Below are positions 19,481 through 27,241 of a stretch of DNA of 64,000 nt, piece by piece. The stretch's first letter is position 1; the number at the start of each line of letters is the position of its first letter. The notes under the pieces were generated by a model. It did not search any database, had not been told where the DNA came from, and saw nothing but the letters and a program-made list of their open reading frames with translations. The position numbers were made by a program, and so were the translations under genes. Origin of the DNA: Streptomyces olivoverticillatus (lineage in GTDB: Bacteria > Actinomycetota > Actinomycetes > Streptomycetales > Streptomycetaceae); the NCBI RefSeq assembly GCF_014203555.1, contig NZ_JACHJH010000006.1, positions 1 through 64,000 on the forward strand. The letters are read 5' to 3'.

Positions 19481-20107
19481 ATGCGCATCAAGGACACCGC
19501 CGAGGAATGGCGGATCACCGCCAGCGAGACGCCGTTCACCGGCAACAAGACCAGCGTGCGCACGGACACCGTGGTCATGCCCGACGGCAGCGCCGTCACC
19601 CGCGACTACCAGGTGCACCCCGGCTCCGTCGCCGTCCTCGCCCTCGACGACCAGGACCGGGTCCTGGTGGTCAACCAGTACCGCCACCCCGTGCGCCAGA
19701 AGCTCTGGGAGATCCCCGCGGGCCTGCTCGACGTCCCCGGCGAGAACCCGCTGCACGCCGCCCAGCGCGAGCTGTACGAGGAGGCGCACGTCAAGGCCGA
19801 GGACTGGCGGGTGCTGACCGACGTCTACACCACCCCCGGCGGCTGCGACGAGGCCGTCCGCGTCTTCCTGGCGCGCGGCATCTCCGACGTCGAGGGCGAG
19901 CGCTTCGAGGTCTCCGAGGAGGAGGCCGACATGGAGATCGCCCGCATCCCGCTGACCGACCTGGTGCGCGGCATCCTCGCGGGCGAGCTGCACAACAACT
20001 GCCTCGTGGTCGGCGTGCTCTCGCTCACCGCAGCCCTCGCGGGCGACGGCCTCGACGCGCTGCGCCCGGCGGAGGCCCCCTGGCCGGCCCGCCCCTTCGA
20101 GGCGTAG
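19481..20107 (+). CDS. NUDIX hydrolase, ADP-ribose pyrophosphatase type
   Basis: 208 aa. The Nudix box is at ~80–104: G at the start, E, then seven residues, REL-x-EE. It has one extra residue before the first Glu compared with GX5EX7REUXEE, and a His in place of the late Gly. The upstream strand VLVVNQYRHPVRQKLWEIPAG is typical of ADP-ribose pyrophosphatases, which cut ADP-ribose to AMP and ribose 5-phosphate. pyrG–NUDIX neighbourhood is conserved in actinobacteria. ATG at 19481 has GGAGGA upstream. Confidence 0.9.
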   Translation: MRIKDTAEEWRITASETPFTGNKTSVRTDTVVMPDGSAVTRDYQVHPGSVAVLALDDQDRVLVVNQYRHPVRQKLWEIPAGLLDVPGENPLHAAQRELYEEAHVKAEDWRVLTDVYTTPGGCDEAVRVFLARGISDVEGERFEVSEEEADMEIARIPLTDLVRGILAGELHNNCLVVGVLSLTAALAGDGLDALRPAEAPWPARPFEA

Positions 20108-20302
20108 CAGGCGAAGTCACTCTCGCGGGACCCCGTCCGACTGTCATCCAACCCGAAGAGGTGATCTTCTAAGGGGCCGGACGGGCATTCCCGGCGGGTG
20201 GCGGGCGGTGAACTAGGCTCGTTGCGTTCCCGCCCGCGGCCGCGGCGGGCCAGTGCAGCAGGCAGTGACCTCCCCGCCGTAGGCAGGGGAAGGGAGTGGA
20301 CC

Positions 20303-22300
20303 GTGGCGGAACGGACGGTGGAGACCGGAGAACCTGTGGCGCCGCCGCCCGCCCGGCGGCCGCCCGCCGGACCGGAAGTGAGACCCCGTCAGCAACGGCC
20401 GTCCCGTCGGCGACCCGCCGCGCCTCCCGGCACATTCGTCGGGCGGCAGCGCGAACTCAAGGAACTGCGCGCCGACATCGTGCGCGCCGGCCTCGACACC
20501 CTCTCCGGCCGCAAGCAACCGCGCGGCAGGGTACTGCTCATCGCCGGACGCCCCGGCTCCGGCCGCACCGCGCTCGCCGAGGAACTCGCCCGGCAGCTGG
20601 CCGCGGAGTACCCGGACGGAGTACTGCGCGCCCGGCTCACCGGCCCCGACGGCGAGCCCGTACCCACCGAACGCACCGCGCGCGCCCTGCTCGCCGCGCT
20701 GGGCGCGCCCGTGCCCGCCGGGGCGTGCGAGGACGAACTGACCGAGGCGCTGCGCCGCGCGCTGGACGGGCGCCGGGCGCTGCTGCTCCTGGACGACGCC
20801 GCCGGCGCCGAACAGGTCGACCCGCTGCTGCCGGACGAGCCCGAGTGCCTGGTCGTCGCCGTGGCCCGCGGCCCGCTGACCGGCGTGCCCGACGTGCGGC
20901 CCTGCACACTGGGCGGGCTGGACACGGCCGCCGCCGTGGAGCTGCTGGAGTCGTACGCGGGCCCGACCCGCATCACCTGCGACCCGGCGGCCGCGGCCGC
21001 CGTCGTCGAGGAGTGCGGTGGCCAGCCCGCGGCGCTGGTGCTGGTCGGCGGCTGGCTGGCGGCACAGCCCAAGATGTCCGTCGTCGACGTGGTCAACCGG
21101 CTGCGGGAGCTGCCGCCCGCCGAGGGGCACGAGAACGCCGGACACCCGCTGGCCCGCTCCTTCTGGCTCGCCTACGAGGCCCTGCCCCGGCCCGTCGCCC
21201 GCACCCTGCACCTGCTCGCCCTGGCCCCGTCCGGACTGGCCGACGCCCACACCGCCTCCGCCCTGGCGGGGTGCGCGGTCTCCACCGCCCAGGGCGCCCT
21301 GGAGGACTTCACCGCCCGCGGCCTGCTGCGCCAGGAGGCCCCCGAGGGCCCGGAAGGGGTGCTTCCGCCGCAGTACCGGGTGCCGGGCTGCCTGGCGCCG
21401 CTGCTCGGCTCCCTGCTGCACGCACAGGAGCGGCCGGCCGAGATCGAGCTGGCCCGCGCCCGGATGCTGGAGCGGACCGTGCGGCAGCTGCACTCCTGCC
21501 GTGCGGCGACCGAGCGCAACGATCCGGCCGTGCGCCGGAGGATCGAGCAACTGCCCAGGGCGCTGCGGTTCCCCTCGGAGCGGGCCGCCGGCCAGTGGCT
21601 GGCGGCCCGGCTGCCGGCGTTGCTGGCCGCGGCCCGGCTGGCCGTGGAGGACGGCCGGCTGGACACCCTGGCGCGGCGGCTGGTCTCCGCGCTGACCCGG
21701 GCCCTGACGGCCCATCTGGGACCGGAAGCGGCCGCTCCGGAGCTGTACGGGCTGCACCAGCTCGTCCTGGACGTGGCCCGGCGCTGCGACATGCCGCTGG
21801 AGAAGGCGGCGGCCCTGCTCAACCTCGGGGATCTCGACGCCCGGGCCGGGCGCACCCAGGAGGCGCTCGAGCGCTACCGGGACGCGCTCCAGGCAGCCCG
21901 GGAGTCGGGCGACCCGTACGCCACCAGCCGGGCGCTGGAGTCCGTCGCCGCCGCCCACCAGGAGCTCGGCGACTTCCAGCGCGCGGCCGACTGGTACCGG
22001 CGGGGGCTGGAGCTGCGGCTGACGCGCGGTGAGCTGGCCGACGAGGCCCGGCTGTACGGGCGGCTGGGCGCGGTGCACGGCTACGCGGGCCAGTGGCAGG
22101 AGGCACTACGCGACTGGCGGGCCGCCGGCGCGGCCTGCCGCAGGCTGCGGGACGTGCCGGGGCAGGTCCGCGCGCTGACCGAGAGTGCCCGGCTGCTGGA
22201 GCTGCTGGGTGACGCCCCCGCGGCCGAGCGGCACCGCTCGGCCGCGGCCCAGCTGCAGCCTGAGGCTCCGGCGCAGGGCCCGGACACCCGGAAGGGGTAA
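20303..22300 (+). CDS. STAND-type NTPase with C-terminal TPRs (AfsR-like without DNA-binding domain)
   Basis: 665 aa. A disordered Pro/Arg N-terminus is followed by TFVGRQREL (~44) and the Walker A loop RPGSGRTAL around 82–90. LLLLDDAAGAEQVDPLLP is a Walker B-like strand. A winged-helix/AAA lid region follows, then TPR-type repeats at ~505–640 (NLGDLDARAGRTQEALERY and further AL/Y repeats). No SARP-type N-terminal HTH is present, unlike AfsR itself, so it probably signals through protein contacts. GTG at 20303 has AGGGAG upstream. It lies 177 bp before ald on the same strand; a regulatory link to ald is only inference. Confidence 0.8.
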   Translation: MAERTVETGEPVAPPPARRPPAGPEVRPRQQRPSRRRPAAPPGTFVGRQRELKELRADIVRAGLDTLSGRKQPRGRVLLIAGRPGSGRTALAEELARQLAAEYPDGVLRARLTGPDGEPVPTERTARALLAALGAPVPAGACEDELTEALRRALDGRRALLLLDDAAGAEQVDPLLPDEPECLVVAVARGPLTGVPDVRPCTLGGLDTAAAVELLESYAGPTRITCDPAAAAAVVEECGGQPAALVLVGGWLAAQPKMSVVDVVNRLRELPPAEGHENAGHPLARSFWLAYEALPRPVARTLHLLALAPSGLADAHTASALAGCAVSTAQGALEDFTARGLLRQEAPEGPEGVLPPQYRVPGCLAPLLGSLLHAQERPAEIELARARMLERTVRQLHSCRAATERNDPAVRRRIEQLPRALRFPSERAAGQWLAARLPALLAAARLAVEDGRLDTLARRLVSALTRALTAHLGPEAAAPELYGLHQLVLDVARRCDMPLEKAAALLNLGDLDARAGRTQEALERYRDALQAARESGDPYATSRALESVAAAHQELGDFQRAADWYRRGLELRLTRGELADEARLYGRLGAVHGYAGQWQEALRDWRAAGAACRRLRDVPGQVRALTESARLLELLGDAPAAERHRSAAAQLQPEAPAQGPDTRKG

Positions 22301-22369
22301 CGCAGGGTACTTGATCGTCGACCTACGAAATCAGTGGCGCGTGCCGCAAAGATTGGTGCATTGCAAGGC

Positions 22370-22397
22370 TAGACAGCGCGGGATCCTTCATTAGACT
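22370..22397 (+). promoter_or_regulatory. Candidate ald promoter
   Basis: TAGACA (22370–22375) and TAGACT (22392–22397) are spaced 16 bp apart and resemble HrdB-type −35/−10 boxes (TTGACA / TAGnnT). They lie ~80 bp before the alanine dehydrogenase start, in an A/T-richer island. Prediction by eye only. Confidence 0.4.
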
Positions 22398-22477
22398 GGC
22401 TGAGCCGCGATCGACGCGGTCTGCTCTGGTGTGCCCGGGCATATCAGGATTAGCCTGTCATTCTCTGAACAAGGACC

Positions 22478-23602
22478 GTGATCGACGTGAAGGTCGGCAT
22501 CCCCCGCGAGGTCAAGAACAACGAATTCCGCGTGGCCATCACCCCGGCCGGTGTGCTCGAACTCGTGCGCAACGGCCACCAGGTCTTCGTGGAGAAGGGG
22601 GCCGGTCTCGGCTCCTCCATCACCGACGCCGAGTACGTCGGTGCCGGTGCCGCCATCCTGGACACCGCTGACGACGTCTGGGCCACGGCCGACCTGCTGC
22701 TGAAGGTCAAGGAGCCCATCGCCGAGGAGTACCACCGCCTCCGCAAGGGCCAGACCCTCTTCACCTACCTGCACCTGGCCGCCTCCCGCGAGTGCACGGA
22801 CGCCCTGCTGCAGTCCGGCACCACCGCCATCGCCTACGAGACCGTGGAGCTCGCCAACCGCGCGCTGCCGCTGCTCGCCCCGATGTCCGAGGTCGCGGGC
22901 CGGCTGGCCCCGCAGGTCGGCGCCTACCACCTGATGCGCTCGGCCGGCGGCCGCGGCGTGCTGCCGGGCGGTGTCCCGGGCACCCACGCGGGCAAGGCCG
23001 TCGTCATCGGCGGTGGCGTCTCCGGCTGGAACGCCGCGCAGATCGCCGTCGGCATGGGCTTCCACGTGACCCTGCTCGACCGTGACATCAACAAGCTGCG
23101 CGAGGCCGACAAGGTCTTCGGCACCAAGGTGCAGACGGTCGTCTCCAACGCCTACGAGCTGGAGAAGGCCGTCGTCGAGGCCGACCTCGTCATCGGCGCG
23201 GTCCTCATCCCCGGCGCCAAGGCCCCCAAGCTGGTCACCAACGAGCTCGTCGCCAAGATGAAGCCCGGAAGTGTACTTGTCGACATTGCGATCGACCAGG
23301 GCGGCTGCTTCGAGGACTCCAAGCCGACCACGCACACCGAGCCGACCTTCCAGGTCCACGACTCCGTGTTCTACTGCGTCGCCAACATGCCGGGCGCCGT
23401 CCCCAACACCTCCACCTACGCGCTGACCAACGCCACGCTGCCCTACATCGTGGAGCTGGCCAACCGCGGCTGGCAGGAGGCGCTGCGCCGCGACGCCGCG
23501 CTGGCCAAGGGCCTCAACACGCATGAGGGCCAGGTCGTTTACGGCCCGGTCGCCGAGGCGCACGGCCTGCCGCACGTCGAACTGAGCACCCTGCTGGGCT
23601 GA
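22478..23602 (+). CDS. ald: Alanine dehydrogenase
   Basis: 374 aa, full family length. The N-terminal substrate domain holds the catalytic Lys in LLLKVKEP (~76) and the His in YLHLAAS (~97). The NAD-binding Rossmann loop is VIGGGVSGWNAAQIAVGMGF from ~177. It converts L-alanine to pyruvate and ammonia, reversibly. GTG at 22478 is used; GTG 22487 (right before KVGIPREV) is an alternative. Single-gene unit with its own candidate promoter and a strong terminator. Confidence 0.95.
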   Translation: MIDVKVGIPREVKNNEFRVAITPAGVLELVRNGHQVFVEKGAGLGSSITDAEYVGAGAAILDTADDVWATADLLLKVKEPIAEEYHRLRKGQTLFTYLHLAASRECTDALLQSGTTAIAYETVELANRALPLLAPMSEVAGRLAPQVGAYHLMRSAGGRGVLPGGVPGTHAGKAVVIGGGVSGWNAAQIAVGMGFHVTLLDRDINKLREADKVFGTKVQTVVSNAYELEKAVVEADLVIGAVLIPGAKAPKLVTNELVAKMKPGSVLVDIAIDQGGCFEDSKPTTHTEPTFQVHDSVFYCVANMPGAVPNTSTYALTNATLPYIVELANRGWQEALRRDAALAKGLNTHEGQVVYGPVAEAHGLPHVELSTLLG

Positions 23603-23633
23603 GTCGGCGCCGCCGCACCCACGAAAGCACGCA

Positions 23634-23674
23634 CCCGGCCGGGCCTTGCCGAGCAAGGCCCGGCCGGGGCTTTT
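23634..23674 (+). terminator. ald terminator
   Basis: 15-base perfect stem, left arm CCCGGCCGGGCCTTG and right arm CAAGGCCCGGCCGGG, with a five-base loop and a trailing GCTTTT, about 30 bases after the ald stop. Confidence 0.9.
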
Positions 23675-23717
23675 CCGCCCCCGTCCCGCCTGCCCGTGAA
23701 ACTTCCGGGTTATGGGC

Positions 23718-23744
23718 CGAACACCCTTGACAGAAGGGTGTTCG
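23718..23744. promoter_or_regulatory. Inverted repeat upstream of parA
   Basis: CGAACACCCTT, loop GACAG, AAGGGTGTTCG: 11-base perfect arms, ~140 bp before the parA start. A TTGACA (23727–23732) overlaps its centre and could be a −35, which would make the repeat an operator. There is no T-run, so it is not a typical terminator. Confidence 0.5.
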
Positions 23745-23882
23745 ATTGCCGACACATCGTGCCGTCTCCGGCGGATTGTGTTGCTGCGGACCGCCGACAC
23801 GCCATAGAGTCGCCAACCGTCGGCATGGTGCCACGCTGACGTATCTAGATGTTTCCTGGTCACCAAGGAGGTAGGACGACTT

Positions 23883-25070
23883 GTGAATGAGTCGACATTT
23901 GCTCCCGGGGGTGGTCAACCAGGAATGCTCCCGTGCGTGGAGGTTCCCCCAGCGCAGGGGCCGAGTCCCGTGGGACTCCAAGCTGTCGGCTCCGTCGCTG
24001 TCCACACCTTCGCAGCACACCAGAACATCCAGAACATGACGACAGCCCACCAGAGCATGGACGGTCAACACGTGAACGCCATGGCCGGCGACCGCGGCAC
24101 GGAGCTCGCCCGTCTCGCCGACTACGAGGAAGTCCCCGAAGGGCACTTCTACGACCCCGACGCCGAGTACGAGCCGGACCCGGAGTACGCCGCGACCCTC
24201 GCCCCTGACGCCGCCCGCCAGCGCCGCGAGCGCATCGGCCCCACCGGCCGCCCCCTGCCGTACTTCCCGATCCCCGGACCGCTGACCCACCACGGCCCGG
24301 CGAAGATCATTGCGATGTGCAACCAGAAGGGCGGCGTGGGCAAGACCACGTCGACCATCAACCTGGGCGCGGCCCTTGCCGAGTACGGGCGCCGGGTGCT
24401 GCTCGTCGACTTCGACCCGCAGGGCGCGCTCTCCGTCGGGCTCGGAGTCAACCCGATGGAGCTGGATCTGACGGTCTACAACCTGCTCATGGAGCGGGGC
24501 ATGTCGGCCGACGAGGTGCTGCTCAAGACGGCCGTGCCCAACATGGACCTGCTGCCCAGCAATATCGATTTGTCAGCGGCCGAGGTCCAGCTGGTCAGCG
24601 AGGTGGCCCGGGAGTCCACCCTGCAGCGGGCGCTCAAGCCCCTGATGGCCGACTACGACTACATCGTGATCGACTGTCAGCCCTCGCTCGGCCTGCTCAC
24701 CGTCAACGCCCTGACGGCGGCTCACAAGGTGATCGTGCCGCTGGAGTGCGAGTTCTTCGCGCTGCGCGGAGTGGCCCTGCTGACGGAGACCATCGAGAAG
24801 GTCCAGGAGCGGCTCAACCCCGAGCTGGAGCTGGACGGCATCCTCGCCACCATGTACGACTCGCGCACCGTGCACAGCCGCGAGGTCCTCGCGCGCGTGG
24901 TCGAGGCGTTCGACGACCACGTCTACCACACGGTCATCGGCCGTACGGTCCGCTTCCCCGAGACCACGGTCGCGGGCGAGCCCATCACCACGTACGCCTC
25001 CAACTCCGTCGGCGCCGCCGCCTACCGTCAGCTCGCCAGGGAGGTGCTCGCCCGGTGTCACGCCGAGTGA
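23883..25070 (+). CDS. ParA family ATPase with long N-terminal extension
   Basis: 395 aa. The MinD/ParA core starts around residue 140 with IIAMCNQKGGVGKTTSTINL (deviant Walker A, ~149–156), then LLVDFDPQGALSVGLG (A' motif) and IVIDCQPSLGLLT (Walker B). It ends YRQLAREVLARCHAE. The ~140-residue N-terminal extension is acidic and probably disordered. GTG at 23883 has AAGGAGGT ten bases upstream; internal starts such as the ATG at 24037 are possible. It heads a tight run with an RHH-like gene and scpA–scpB–rluB, suggesting a chromosome-organising role distinct from the oriC-proximal parAB. Confidence 0.88.
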   Translation: MNESTFAPGGGQPGMLPCVEVPPAQGPSPVGLQAVGSVAVHTFAAHQNIQNMTTAHQSMDGQHVNAMAGDRGTELARLADYEEVPEGHFYDPDAEYEPDPEYAATLAPDAARQRRERIGPTGRPLPYFPIPGPLTHHGPAKIIAMCNQKGGVGKTTSTINLGAALAEYGRRVLLVDFDPQGALSVGLGVNPMELDLTVYNLLMERGMSADEVLLKTAVPNMDLLPSNIDLSAAEVQLVSEVARESTLQRALKPLMADYDYIVIDCQPSLGLLTVNALTAAHKVIVPLECEFFALRGVALLTETIEKVQERLNPELELDGILATMYDSRTVHSREVLARVVEAFDDHVYHTVIGRTVRFPETTVAGEPITTYASNSVGAAAYRQLAREVLARCHAE

Positions 25071-25576
25071 GTCTGCCCGGAGCCGACGAACTGTTCCGTA
25101 CGACCGGAGGGATGGGGCTGCAGTCCTCCTCCCCCCGCCGCAAGGCGAACGGCGAGACGCCGCCGCGGGTCCCCGGTCCGGGTGACGGTCCGGATGCCGA
25201 GCGGTCCCCGGGGCCAGAGGGGCGCCCCGCCGCCCCGGCGGCCGGTGCGGCCCAGGAGCCGGACGAGGGGCGGCGGGCCGACGCGGCCCGTGCCGCCGCC
25301 GCCCCGCGGTCCGTGGAGCCGGCCCAGGGCAAGCGCCGTGGACGCGCCGCGGGCCGTCGCCCCAGCGGCCGCGAGCGGCACGACGAGAAGATCACCGTCT
25401 ATGTCTCCGCCGAGGAGCTCATGGACCTCGAACACGCCCGGCTGGTGCTGCGCGGCGAACACGGCCTCGCGGTCGACCGCGGCCGGATCGTCCGGGAAGC
25501 CGTCGCCGTCGTCCTGGCCGACCTCGAGTCGCGCGGCGACGCGAGCATCCTCGTACGGCGCCTGCGCGGCCGCTGA
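25055..25576 (+). CDS. RHH-like small protein partnered with ParA
   Basis: 173 aa. The N-terminal ~95 residues are disordered, rich in P, A, G and R. The last ~65 residues read KITVYVSAEELMDLEHARL then an HGLAVDRGRIVREAV segment: one β-strand followed by two helices, the layout of ribbon-helix-helix DNA-binding proteins. GTG 25055 (AGGGAGG eleven bases upstream) overlaps the parA stop by 16 bases; GTG 25067, with a 4-base GTGA overlap, is an alternative. Either way it is translationally coupled to parA. The pairing resembles ParA–ParG-type partition modules. The RHH call is fold recognition by eye, so moderate certainty. Confidence 0.65.
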   Translation: MSRRVSLPGADELFRTTGGMGLQSSSPRRKANGETPPRVPGPGDGPDAERSPGPEGRPAAPAAGAAQEPDEGRRADAARAAAAPRSVEPAQGKRRGRAAGRRPSGRERHDEKITVYVSAEELMDLEHARLVLRGEHGLAVDRGRIVREAVAVVLADLESRGDASILVRRLRGR

Positions 25577-25658
25577 GCGGCCCCGCCGCGCTAGCCTCCT
25601 GCCGTACCGCGCCTTCACGGGCCGTACGGCCCGTTCCGCCCCGCACCCTGGAAAACCG

Positions 25659-26585
25659 ATGCCCCCAGCCGCCGCTCCTCCGGCCCGCCGTCCCCTGGGC
25701 CGCGGCCCCGGCGGGCAGGCGACGCCGCCGGCCGACACCGAGGGGCCCGAGGCGCCCGCGGCGGCGGAGACCGAAGGCGACGGCCGGTTCACCGTCCGGC
25801 TGGACAACTTCGAAGGCCCCTTCGACCTGCTCCTCCAGCTGATCGCCAAGCACAAGCTGGACGTCACCGAGGTGGCCCTGTCCAAGGTCACCGACGAATT
25901 CATGGCCCACATCCGGGCCATGGGCCCGGATTTCGACCTGGACCAGACCACCGAGTTCCTCGTCGTCGCGGCCACCCTCCTCGACCTCAAGGCGGCCCGG
26001 CTGCTGCCCGCCGCCGAGGTCGAGGACGAGGCGGACCTCGCCCTGCTCGAAGCCCGCGACCTGCTCTTCGCCCGGCTGCTCCAGTACCGCGCGTACAAGC
26101 GCATCGCGGAGATCTTCAGCGACCGGCTGGAGGACGAGGGCCGACGCTACCCCCGTACGGTCGGCCTCGAACCCCACCACGCGGAACTGCTGCCCGAGGT
26201 CGTGCTCGGCATCGGCGCCCGGCGGCTGGCCGAGCTCGCCGTCAAGGCGATGACCCCCAAGCCCGTGCCGCAGGTCTACGTCGACCACATCCACGCCCCC
26301 CTGGTCAGCGTCCGCGAGCAGGCCGGGCTCGTCGTGGCCCGGCTGCGCGAGGCGGGCGAGGCGAGCTTCGCCGAGCTGACCGAGGACGCCCCGGACACCC
26401 TGACCGTCGTGGCGCGCTTCCTGGCGCTGCTGGAGCTCTACCGCGAGCGGGCGGTCGCCCTGGACCAGGAGGAGGCGCTGGGGGCGCTCACGGTCCGCTG
26501 GACGGGCACGGCGGGCGCCTCCCTGCCGGTGTCCGACGAATTCGACCGAGCCCCCGAGGCGGAGCCCGAGGAGAGGACGCCGTGA
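25659..26585 (+). CDS. scpA: Segregation and condensation protein A
   Basis: 308 aa. The conserved kleisin start VRLDNFEGPFDLLLQLIAKH (~46–66) is preceded by a ~45-residue Pro/Ala-rich lead. ATEFLVVAATLLDLKAARLLP-like helices follow, and a C-terminal winged-helix region includes SFAELTEDAPDTLTVVARFLALLEL. Kleisin of the SMC–ScpAB condensin; it bridges the SMC heads. ATG at 25659 is the only good start near the core. Its last four bases overlap the scpB start (GTGA). Confidence 0.93.
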   Translation: MPPAAAPPARRPLGRGPGGQATPPADTEGPEAPAAAETEGDGRFTVRLDNFEGPFDLLLQLIAKHKLDVTEVALSKVTDEFMAHIRAMGPDFDLDQTTEFLVVAATLLDLKAARLLPAAEVEDEADLALLEARDLLFARLLQYRAYKRIAEIFSDRLEDEGRRYPRTVGLEPHHAELLPEVVLGIGARRLAELAVKAMTPKPVPQVYVDHIHAPLVSVREQAGLVVARLREAGEASFAELTEDAPDTLTVVARFLALLELYRERAVALDQEEALGALTVRWTGTAGASLPVSDEFDRAPEAEPEERTP

Positions 26586-27241
26586 GCGAAGGACCGTACG
26601 GACGCGAGGAGCCGCCCGCCGGGACGGACACCGCCCCGCAGCTCGCCCTCAGGCCCGCCCTGGAGGCCGTCCTCATGGTCGTGGACGAGCCCGCCACCGA
26701 GGAACACCTCGCCAAGGTCCTCGGCCGGCCGCGCCGCGAGATCGCACAGGCGCTGCAGGAGCTCGCCGACGAGTACACCGTCCAGGGCCGCGGCTTCGAG
26801 CTGCGGCAGATCGCGGGCGGCTGGCGGTACTTCACCCGGCCCGCCTACGCGGCGGCCGTGGAGTCCTTCGTCCTCGACGGGCAGCAGGCCCGGCTGACCC
26901 AGGCCGCGCTGGAGACCCTGGCCGTGGTCGCCTACCGCCAGCCGGTGGGCCGCTCCAGGGTCTCCGCCGTGCGCGGCGTGAACTGCGACGGCGTCATGCG
27001 CACCCTCCTCCAGCGCGGTCTGGTGGAGGAGGCGGGGACGGAACCCGAAACAGGTGCGATCCTGTACAGGACGACGAACTACTTTCTGGAGCGGATGGGC
27101 CTGCGCGGCCTCGACGAGCTCCCCGAGCTCGCGCCGTTCCTCCCCGAGGCGGAAGCGGTCGAGGGCGACTCCCAGGAAGGGGTGCCGTCGTTCGATCCGG
27201 ACGCACCGGACACCGAAGCGGACGACAAGACGGAACTTTGA
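26582..27241 (+). CDS. scpB: Segregation and condensation protein B
   Basis: 219 aa. Two winged-helix domains: LRPALEAVLMVVDEPATEEH (first) and LTQAALETLAVVAYRQPVGRS with IRG-like VRGVNCDGVMRTLLQRGLVEE (second), then YRTTNYFLERMGLRGLDELP, the family signature. ScpB dimers bind the ScpA kleisin in the SMC complex. GTG start overlaps the scpA stop. The acidic tail ends at a TGATG junction with rluB. Confidence 0.94.
   Translation: MSEGPYGREEPPAGTDTAPQLALRPALEAVLMVVDEPATEEHLAKVLGRPRREIAQALQELADEYTVQGRGFELRQIAGGWRYFTRPAYAAAVESFVLDGQQARLTQAALETLAVVAYRQPVGRSRVSAVRGVNCDGVMRTLLQRGLVEEAGTEPETGAILYRTTNYFLERMGLRGLDELPELAPFLPEAEAVEGDSQEGVPSFDPDAPDTEADDKTEL

Noticed and set aside
23718..23744. Inverted repeat with GAAC/GTTC ends considered as a LexA box
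   Set aside because: Spacing between the half sites is too long (17 bp instead of 4), unlike the SOS consensus found before dnaE2.
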